A stretch of DNA of 64,000 nt. Source: Opitutaceae bacterium. GTDB lineage: Bacteria > Verrucomicrobiota > Verrucomicrobiia > Opitutales > Opitutaceae. The notes beneath the pieces are model-generated. The model was not told the origin of the DNA. It saw nothing but the letters and a program-made list of their open reading frames with translations, and searched no databases. The number at the start of each line of letters is the position of its first letter. The stretch's first letter is position 1. The position numbers and the translations under genes were made by a program. The DNA lies in NCBI GenBank assembly GCA_041395105.1, contig JAWLBB010000001.1, positions 1,515,501-1,579,500 of the forward strand, given 5' to 3'. Of this stretch, positions 15,742-22,279 are shown in pieces.

Positions 15742-16137
15742 TCACGTTCCCCCGGTCCATCCGCCCTCGATCACGGGCCGGCCTAGGGTGCCGGGGAGGT
15801 AGAGGTAGGTAAAGGTCGGCAGGTGCTCGAATGGCGGCTGGAGTCGGACCGGCTCATAGGCGTAGAGCCCCACGTTGACACCCTCCAGGCGGTGGAGCTC
15901 GCGCAGGCAGGCTTCGGTTACGGCCCAGAGCTCCCCTGGGATGCCGATTGCGTCCCCGGGGTGGACCACCATCCCCGGGTAGCCGGTCAATTGATGAAGC
16001 CTGTAGCCGGGCCGGGTGCGGGCCTCGCCGAGGAAGCGCTGCCCCTCAATAAACGGATGGTTTTCGTATCCCCGCATCAGGGTGCCGTAAACGAAGACCA
16101 GATGGTCTTCGGCTGGATAATCGACGGGGGAAGTCAC
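15742..16137 (-). CDS. Gamma-glutamylcyclotransferase (AIG2/GGCT-like) family protein
   Basis: The 131-residue protein has the fold signature FVYGTLMRGYENHPF near the N-terminus, where the YGTL loop binds the gamma-glutamyl group. LEGVNVGLYAYEPVRL follows, with the conserved acidic residue preceding it, and then a terminal YLYLPGTLGRPVIEGGW. Members cleave gamma-glutamyl amines or peptides to 5-oxoproline; the substrate here is not determinable. It starts 3 bp after the PP2C phosphatase stop and is the last gene of a three-gene minus-strand cluster with the phosphatase and a mini-kinase. Confidence 0.85.
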   Translation of the reverse strand: MTSPVDYPAEDHLVFVYGTLMRGYENHPFIEGQRFLGEARTRPGYRLHQLTGYPGMVVHPGDAIGIPGELWAVTEACLRELHRLEGVNVGLYAYEPVRLQPPFEHLPTFTYLYLPGTLGRPVIEGGWTGGT

Positions 16138-16140
16138 CGA

Positions 16141-17001
16141 TCAAATCGATTCGAGAGGGTCCGTGGCCACCTCGATGACCATCGCGGTACAGTTGTCCTT
16201 TCCCGAGTTCTCGACGGCGATCTGGACCAGATGATCGGCGATCTTCGGGTCAATCGGCTCCTCGGTGGACAGGGCTTCTTCCAGATGTCGGTCCCACAGT
16301 CCGTCGATCAGGCCGTCGGAGCAGATAAGAAACCGGTCGCCGGCTTCCAGTCCGACCGCCCCGATCTGTGGTTCGATGAACTGGGTATTGGCTCCGAGGG
16401 CTTGCTGGAGGGCGCTTTTTCGAGGGTGGTCGCGGGCTTCACGTTCGGAAATCGAGCCATTTCGAAAGAGCCATCCGACGTGGGTATGGTCGTGGGAGAG
16501 TTGCTTCAGGGATCCCCCTTTGGGCAGGTAGTAGATCCGACTGTCGCCGATATGGCCGTAGAACATCCACTCGGGCGTAAACCAGCACAGGCTGAGGGTG
16601 GCCCCCATCCCCTGGCATTCCTCGTAGCTGAATCCCAATCGGGTCAGGCTCTGGTGAATCCCGATGAAAAGTTCCTGAAGCAGGTCTGAGAATCCGCTGG
16701 AAAGCCCGGCTGCGCTCAGGCGGTATCCCTTGGGCAGCAGACGGGTGATGCCGTCGATTGCGAGGCGGCTGGCGAATTCGCCGGACTTCGCTCCGCCCAT
16801 CCCGTCGCTGACGGCGAAGACGCAGTCATTGGTTTCGACTGTCTTCTGCCCGATGCGTCCGAGAACCTGCATCTCCCGGCCGTCAAAGGTCAGGGCGAGA
16901 AATGAATCCTCGTTGTTCTGGCGGACACTCCCGGGATGGGTCTTGGCCGACCAGCGTAGGGAAAGATGCCCGGCCGGGGTCTCCTCGGTGTCATCCGGCA
17001 T
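16141..17001 (-). CDS. PP2C-family serine/threonine protein phosphatase
   Basis: Metal-dependent phosphatase of 286 residues, about the size of bacterial Stp/PrpC proteins. The conserved metal and phosphate motifs are present in order: SVRQNNED (25-32), AVSDGMGG (63-70), GMGATLSL (131-138), GHIGDSR (149-155), LICSDGL (225-231) and GKDNCTAM (267-274). The metal-binding aspartates D66, D153, D229 and D269 are intact. It has no membrane segment. Its start overlaps the mini-kinase-like gene by 11 bp, indicating translational coupling. That strongly suggests the two act on the same phosphoproteins. Confidence 0.93.
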   Translation of the reverse strand: MPDDTEETPAGHLSLRWSAKTHPGSVRQNNEDSFLALTFDGREMQVLGRIGQKTVETNDCVFAVSDGMGGAKSGEFASRLAIDGITRLLPKGYRLSAAGLSSGFSDLLQELFIGIHQSLTRLGFSYEECQGMGATLSLCWFTPEWMFYGHIGDSRIYYLPKGGSLKQLSHDHTHVGWLFRNGSISEREARDHPRKSALQQALGANTQFIEPQIGAVGLEAGDRFLICSDGLIDGLWDRHLEEALSTEEPIDPKIADHLVQIAVENSGKDNCTAMVIEVATDPLESI

Positions 17002-17395
17002 CGACGGCGGGCTTGGGGGGGTCGTTGAGGATGGTGGCGAACTCGAAATCGATCAGGCAAAAACGCCCGTCGGTCTGCCGGTAGGTGACGTTTCGAAGGA
17101 AGGCGTCCTCATGGCGAACTCCGAAGGTCTCGAGTTCGTCGTAGAGTTCCTTCATCCGTTCCTCGCTGAGGTGATCGACCCGGGAACCGCAATTGGTGGT
17201 GATCATATTGAGCGTTTCCGGATGGGCCTCGAGCAGGCGCGGTACGAAATCGCACCCGACCTGCTCAAGATAGCGCAGCACCTTGACCTCGTTTTCGAAC
17301 CGTTCCCGGGCCTTGGGGCCGCGGAATGTCTTGTGGACGCGGCCGTCGTAGCCGATCCGGACAATGGCGCGACCGGTATCCTTGATCTCATGCAT
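16991..17395 (-). CDS. Minimal protein-kinase-like protein (134 aa)
   Basis: The short protein retains a compressed set of kinase landmarks. K22 in HKTF is a possible ATP lysine and E36 in FENEVKVL a possible alpha-C glutamate. The catalytic-loop-like HEDAFLRN spans 95-102 (D97, N102), and DFE at 116-118 stands in place of DFG. Most of the C-lobe is missing, so it resembles small antibiotic-kinase/RIO-type folds cut down to about half size. It has an ATG at 17395 and overlaps the PP2C start. Kinase activity is inference; it could instead be a pseudokinase partner of the phosphatase. Confidence 0.65.
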   Translation of the reverse strand: MHEIKDTGRAIVRIGYDGRVHKTFRGPKARERFENEVKVLRYLEQVGCDFVPRLLEAHPETLNMITTNCGSRVDHLSEERMKELYDELETFGVRHEDAFLRNVTYRQTDGRFCLIDFEFATILNDPPKPAVDAG

Positions 17396-17468
17396 CAGCC
17401 GTGGAGGGGAGGTTAAAAGAGGGTAATGAAGAAGGTTTCCGGAGGATTGGCAATTTTCTCTTTATCTG

Positions 17469-17484
17469 TGGCATGTATTGTGCT
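17469..17484 (+). promoter_or_regulatory. Sigma-54 (-24/-12) promoter candidate of glnII
   Basis: TGGCATGTATTGTGCT matches the RpoN consensus TGGCACG-N4-TTGCW at all but two defined positions, with the invariant GG (17470-17471) and GC (17482-17483) at the right 10-bp interval. Transcription would begin about 90 nt before the glnII ATG. No obvious NtrC-type enhancer was seen in the short upstream gap. Confidence 0.6.
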
Positions 17485-17587
17485 GACTGGTGGGGTTGCC
17501 TGTGAATCACATGCGCAGGGTCAGATGCCGTCGTTTCGGGTGTCGATCCATCTTGAAGACAACTCCCATAGAATACACCAAACAAAT

Positions 17588-18604
17588 ATGGCCAAACTGA
17601 AACTGGAATACCTCTGGCTTGATGGTTACACCCCTGTAGCCAACATCCGAGGCAAGACTAAAGTCGTCGACGGCGACCCGGATACCTTTTCGCTGGAGGA
17701 TTGCCCGATGTGGGGATTCGACGGCAGCTCAACCAAGCAGGCCGAGGGCAAGAACTCGGACTGTCTGCTGAAACCGGTCGCGCTCTTCAAGGACAGCACC
17801 AAACGAAACGGCTTCCTGGTGATGTCCGAGGTAATGAATCCGGACGGCACCCCGCATCCCACGAATTCCCGTGCGACGATCGAGGATGATCCGGGCACCT
17901 GGTTCGGATTTGAGCAGGAGTATTTCCTCTACCAGGACGGCCGTCCTCTCGGTTTTCCGGAAACCGGATATCCGGCCCCTCAGGGCGGTTACTATACGGG
18001 AGTCGGCTACGCCAATGTCGGCGATATCGCCCGTGCCATCGTGGATGAGCACCTTGACCTCTGTATCGACGCCGGGATCAACCATGAGGGGATCAACGCC
18101 GAGGTGGCCAAGGGTCAGTGGGAGTTCCAGATCTTCGGCAAGGGATCCGCGACTGCCGCGGACCAGATCTGGGTTGCCCGTTACCTTCTTCTTCGTCTTT
18201 GCGAAAAGTATGGCGTGGATGTCGAGTGGCACTGCAAGCCGATCAAGGGTGACTGGAACGGCTCGGGCATGCACTGCAATTTCTCGACCCAGTACATGCG
18301 TGAAGTCGGCGGCAAGGAATACTTCGAGAAGCTGATGGAAGCCTTCAACAAGTACAGGGACGAACACATCGCCGTCTACGGTCCGGACAATCACCTGCGT
18401 CTGACCGGCCTGCACGAGACCCAGTCGATCGACAAGTTCAACTATGGCCTGGCCGATCGTGGCGCCTCGGTGCGTATCCCGCACAGCTTCATCAATAACG
18501 GCTACAAGGGATACCTCGAAGACCGTCGTCCGAACTCCCAGGGAGATCCCTACAAGATCGCGTCGCGGATTCTCAAGACGATCAGCACGGTCCCGACCAG
18601 CTGA
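17588..18604 (+). CDS. glnII: Glutamine synthetase type II (GSII)
   Basis: ATP-dependent glutamate plus ammonia to glutamine. The 338-residue protein is of the eukaryote-like GSII class rather than GlnA. Visible features are MAKLKLEYLWLDGY, CPMWGFDGSSTKQAEG near the N-terminus, the catalytic GTWFGFEQEYFLYQDG, GINHEGINAEVAKGQWEFQ, and KGDWNGSGMHCNFST (ATP/glutamate site). RGASVRIPHSFINNGYKGYLEDRRP is also present and lies beyond the catalytic core. The ATG at 17588 was chosen because homologues start there. The open frame runs upstream but covers a sigma-54-like promoter. A strong terminator follows. Regulation by nitrogen status through RpoN is likely. Confidence 0.96.
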   Translation: MAKLKLEYLWLDGYTPVANIRGKTKVVDGDPDTFSLEDCPMWGFDGSSTKQAEGKNSDCLLKPVALFKDSTKRNGFLVMSEVMNPDGTPHPTNSRATIEDDPGTWFGFEQEYFLYQDGRPLGFPETGYPAPQGGYYTGVGYANVGDIARAIVDEHLDLCIDAGINHEGINAEVAKGQWEFQIFGKGSATAADQIWVARYLLLRLCEKYGVDVEWHCKPIKGDWNGSGMHCNFSTQYMREVGGKEYFEKLMEAFNKYRDEHIAVYGPDNHLRLTGLHETQSIDKFNYGLADRGASVRIPHSFINNGYKGYLEDRRPNSQGDPYKIASRILKTISTVPTS

Positions 18605-18625
18605 TCCTGGGTCCTGACTCTCTTC

Positions 18626-18655
18626 GGCGCCGCCTCGCAAGGGGCGGCGTTTTTC
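18626..18655 (+). terminator. Rho-independent terminator of glnII
   Basis: A 7-bp GC stem CGCCGCC (18628-18634) pairs with GGCGGCG (18643-18649) around an 8-nt loop and is followed by TTTTTCTTT. It lies 22 bp after the glnII stop. It also separates glnII from the convergent ilvB gene. Confidence 0.9.
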
Positions 18656-18687
18656 TTTGGCGGGCGCGGCGTCTCGGGGACAGCTCC

Positions 18688-20457
18688 TTATTCGATGATC
18701 ATCTCGTCGACCGACTGACTGGCCGGAATCATTGGGATGACGTGCTCGTTGTAGGGCACGATGACATCGAGCAGGTAGGGGCCGTCGCAGTCGAGCATCT
18801 CCTGGATCGCTTCCCGCAGTTCAGACTTCAGATGCACCCGGCGCGAGGGCACACCGAAGCCCCGGGCGATGGTGACAAAATCCGGGTAGATGCCCCCGAG
18901 GTTCTCCGGGGTCCCGATATTGGAGGCATCGCCGAGGATGGTGTGGCCGCGCACGCTGTTGTAGAAGCGATCCTCCCACTGAACGACCATGCCCAGATGC
19001 TGATTGTTGAGGACCATCGCCTTGGCCCCGATCTTCTCGATCTTGGCCGTGGCGAGTTCCTGGATGTTCATGAGGAAGGAACCGTCTCCGTCAATATCGA
19101 TGACCTGCCGGTCGGGGAAGGCGGCCTTGGCCCCGATCGCGGCCGGGTATCCGTAGCCCATCGAGCCCAGCCCGAGGGAACTGACCAGGCAGCGCGGCTT
19201 GTTGAAGTCGTAGAACTGGGCGGACCACATCTGGTGCTGGCCGACCCCGGTTGTGATGATGGCTTCGCCTTTGGTCAGTTCGCAAAGAGTTTGAATGGCT
19301 TCCTGGGGCAGGATATGCTTGCTCTTGCGGTAACTGAACGGGTGATCGCGTTTCCATCCTTCGATTTTCTCAAGCCAGGCCCCGGTGTCGGGGGCCTTGA
19401 ACTTGAGAGCCTCCATCAATTCGTTCATCCGCCGGAGCGCGTATCCGATCTCCGAGACGATCGGATGATCGACCCGTTTGTTCTTGTTGTGTTCCGAGGC
19501 GTCGATATCGACGTGGACGATGGACGCTTCCGGGGCGAAGCGGGCCGGGTCACCGGTGATGCGGTCATCGAAGCGTGCCCCGAAGGCGAGGAGCAGATCC
19601 GACTGATGGACCGCCCAGTTGCCGTAGGCGGAACCGTGCATGCCGAACCACTTCATGGAGAGTGGATGGGTTTCGGGAAAGGCGCCCACACCCATGAGGG
19701 TGGTGGCGACCGGTATCCGTGTCCGTTCGGCAAAGGCTTTGAGATCATTGCTGGCTTCGGCCGAAATGACGCCGCCGCCGACGTAGAGGACGGGCCTGGT
19801 GGACGCGCTGATCAGTGCGAGAATATGCTTCAGTTCCTCGTCGGTGGCGTGAGCGGGCATCTTGCTCGAGCGCAACTCGATCGCGTGGGGAAAATTCGGT
19901 CGGGACAGGGCCTGCTGTACATCCTTGGGAATGTCCACCACGACTGGTCCGGGACGGCCGGTGCGTGCGATGAGGAACGCCTCCTTGATGACGTGAGGGA
20001 TATCGTTCACGTCGAGGATCAGGTAGCTGTGTTTGACGACCGGGAGGGTCATCCCGAAGAAATCGGTCTCCTGGAAGGCGGATTTCCCGATGAACTTCTG
20101 GTAGACCTGGCCGGTGATCGCGACCAGCGGCGTGCTGTCCATGAAGGCATCCGCGATCGCGGTGACCAGATTGGTCGCGCCGGGTCCACTGGTCGCCATG
20201 CACACCCCGACTTTGCCGCTGGCCCGGGCATAGCCCTCGGCCGCGAACGCGCCTCCCTGTTCGTGGCGGGGCAGGATGGTCCGGATGCTTTGCGATTTGG
20301 CGAGGGCCTGGTGAAGCTCCATCGAGGCACCACCCGGGTAGGCAAAGACCGTATCGACGCCTTCGCGTGCGAGGCATTCAATGACGATTTCAGCGCCTTT
20401 CATTTCAGGCCCGATGTCCGGCTTGGGGAAGGTGGCGACTTGATTGGCAGGTTTCAT
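18688..20457 (-). CDS. ilvB: Acetolactate synthase, catalytic (large) subunit
   Basis: Thiamine-diphosphate enzyme that makes acetolactate or acetohydroxybutyrate for valine, leucine and isoleucine. The 589-residue product has the catalytic Glu in FAYPGGASMELHQAL and the substrate loop GYARASGKVGVCMATSGPGATNLVT. It also has the quinone-binding-like GKSAFQETDFFGMT segment and the ThDP motif IDGDGSFLMNIQELATAKIE ending NNQHLGMV. I start at the ATG at 20457 (MKPANQVATF). A longer frame to 20583 adds unlikely residues. No ilvN regulatory subunit is adjacent. It converges with glnII and is divergent from the ymdB fragment. Confidence 0.95.
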   Translation of the reverse strand: MKPANQVATFPKPDIGPEMKGAEIVIECLAREGVDTVFAYPGGASMELHQALAKSQSIRTILPRHEQGGAFAAEGYARASGKVGVCMATSGPGATNLVTAIADAFMDSTPLVAITGQVYQKFIGKSAFQETDFFGMTLPVVKHSYLILDVNDIPHVIKEAFLIARTGRPGPVVVDIPKDVQQALSRPNFPHAIELRSSKMPAHATDEELKHILALISASTRPVLYVGGGVISAEASNDLKAFAERTRIPVATTLMGVGAFPETHPLSMKWFGMHGSAYGNWAVHQSDLLLAFGARFDDRITGDPARFAPEASIVHVDIDASEHNKNKRVDHPIVSEIGYALRRMNELMEALKFKAPDTGAWLEKIEGWKRDHPFSYRKSKHILPQEAIQTLCELTKGEAIITTGVGQHQMWSAQFYDFNKPRCLVSSLGLGSMGYGYPAAIGAKAAFPDRQVIDIDGDGSFLMNIQELATAKIEKIGAKAMVLNNQHLGMVVQWEDRFYNSVRGHTILGDASNIGTPENLGGIYPDFVTIARGFGVPSRRVHLKSELREAIQEMLDCDGPYLLDVIVPYNEHVIPMIPASQSVDEMIIE

Positions 20458-20591
20458 GACGTGAACGGGTAAAAACGTCGAAAGGATGAGAGGGCCCGGG
20501 GGTGAAGCAAGCCCGGATTCCCGGAAGAAAAGCAATCCAGACCCCTTATACGGCCTTGCCGCGGTCAGGGTGGGTTCCGACAATCTCCCAC

Positions 20592-20707
20592 GTGTTCAGG
20601 GTTCTTTTGATTGGGGATGTGGTGGGCCGTCCGGGCCGATCGTACCTGGCGGCCCATCTGCCCGGTCTGCGAAAGGAACTGGAGGTCGACCTGGACGTGG
20701 CCAATGG
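20592..20707 (+). pseudogene. Truncated duplicate of the ymdB 5' end
   Basis: This 116-bp segment matches 25591-25706, the first 39 codons of the intact ymdB, at 113 of 116 positions. It begins exactly at the GTG start codon. The matching peptide is VFRVLLIGDVVGRPGR and onward. After 20707 the homology stops abruptly and the frame runs into unrelated sequence with a REP-like hairpin. It is a dead fragment that marks the left edge of a 5-kb insertion or duplication. Confidence 0.88.
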
Positions 20708-20717
20708 GACAAGAAAA

Positions 20718-20793
20718 GATGATATGGGGGGATTTTTCATACACTTGTCAGTCCGGCCACTTTCGGTGGTCCTGACAACTCCCCCATGTCATC
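20718..20793. repeat. REP/cruciform-like inverted repeat
   Basis: The outer arms GATGATATGGGGG (20718-20730) and its near-complement CCCCCATGTCATC (20781-20793) enclose an inner stem TTGTCAG (20745-20751)/CTGACAA (20772-20778) and CCAC/GTGG at the tip. The foot sequence GATGACATGGGG reappears exactly at 25313-25324, next to a RAYT transposase remnant. It is therefore probably a REP-type element or an end of the mobile segment. Confidence 0.65.
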
Positions 20794-20957
20794 TATTGAT
20801 CCCTCAGGTTCTTGACCACGCGTTCGCTTGAGCGGCCGATCTCCGTACCGCCCCCCCCGAGCGATCCTCATCTCCGGTCAAGCCGGGCCCGTCAGGTGAC
20901 AATTCGGTGACGCGACCGCTTCCCGTTGACGGCCGACGGATCCGAGACTTGCTCTTG

Positions 20958-21990
20958 ATGATGATCCGATTGATCCTGTCCGCCTCCGTCTTCGTCACGA
21001 CCCTCCTTTCAGGGAAGGAACCCGCAGAATTGAAGGAATTCTTCTTCACCCCATCGTTTCCAGCGGAGAACATCGATTCGGTCGCGACCTGGACTGGCCC
21101 CTCCGGTGAGTACTGGCTCTTGGCCACGGCCAAGTCCAGTCATTGCATCCACGTATACGACGGCATCAACGGGGCGTTCATCCGCCGGGTGGGCGGTCTT
21201 GGCGATCTTCCGGGTCAGTTTGCCCGGCCGAACGGGATCCTCGTTCACGGAGACCTCGTCTTCGTGGTCGAACGCGACAATCATCGGGTGCAGGTGCTGA
21301 CGCTTCCGGATTTCCGATCCATCGGTATTTTCGGGACAGAAGAGCTGATCAAACCCTATGGTCTGGCTATGATCGAGGCGGGTGGAGAGAATCAGATCAC
21401 CGTCTATGTGACGGACAATTACGAGACGGAGGCAGGTGAAGTGCCTCCGGCCGCTGAGTTGGGCCGTCGGGTGAAGGTTTATGGGGTCGAGTTGCACGCC
21501 GACAGCGTTGAAGGAGAGCTGACTTCGGTCTTTGGGGATACTCTCCGGTCCGGGCAACCTTCACGTGGTGGAATCGATTGCGGCCGACAGCGTCCATAAT
21601 CGGCTTCTCGTCGCCGACGAGGACATGGCTGACGGGATGGATATCAAGATCTACGACCTCGGCGGGAGGTTTACCGGTCAGTCCATCGGGAAAGGGATCT
21701 TCAAATACCAACCGGAGGGAATCGCTCTGGACTTGCAAAACGGAATCTGGATTGCGACGGACCAGGGAAAGACGACGAATCTATTCCATCTCTTTGACCG
21801 GGAGAGTCTGGATTGGCTGGGAACCTTCTCCGGTGAGCGGACCTTGAATACGGATGGCATCTGTTTCAGTCCGGAACCCCACGAGCGGTTCCCGGACGGG
21901 CTGTTGTTTGCGGTCGACGACGATGCCTCGGTTGCCGCCTTTTCGTGGAGCGAGGTCATGAACGCGGTCCTTTCAAACGTGCGGGAGTAG
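20958..21990 (+). pseudogene. Beta-propeller phytase-like protein, frameshifted
   Basis: Two frames on the same strand together give a protein of about 344 residues. It starts with a signal peptide (MMIRLILSASVFVTTLLSG). Propeller text follows: EYWLLATAKSSHCIHVYDG, ARPNGILVHGDLVFVVERDN and KPYGLAMIE in the first frame (to about 21545). The second frame has QPEGIALDLQNGIWIATDQ, LFDRESLDWLGTF and a terminal GLLFAVDDDASVAAFSW. The last motifs are typical of the beta-propeller phytase/3-phytase family, secreted phytate hydrolases. A one-base shift in 21530-21560 separates the frames. This is either true decay or a sequencing error. The adjacent TonB receptor fits a phytate-uptake role. Confidence 0.7.
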
Positions 21991-22279
21991 GGTGGCGGGC
22001 GGATTTCCACGTCCGACGTCCCGCAGAAACGGGCCTGGCCGATAGGTTGACTTTCGCCGTCCGGCTGGCTTTTCCCTCCGCTGCCACCCGCTGTGTCGGG
22101 ATGGTTGATTCCATCTCGAGCAGGGAATCGCTGGTCCTCAGGCCGAACTCAACGGCACTCTGTTACCGATTCGTGTCAATTGCGTCAAAGCCGCAACAGG
22201 CGTGTGACTATTCTGCGAACATTCGAATTCGTTTTGACAGAGCCAACCCTCGGCTGAGCTAGGTGGGGGAGCGCCCTGA

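Noticed and set aside
17426..17587. In-frame 54-residue N-terminal extension of GlnII that looks like a signal peptide
   Set aside because: GSII is cytosolic, homologues start at MAKLKLEY, and the segment contains a sigma-54-like promoter.
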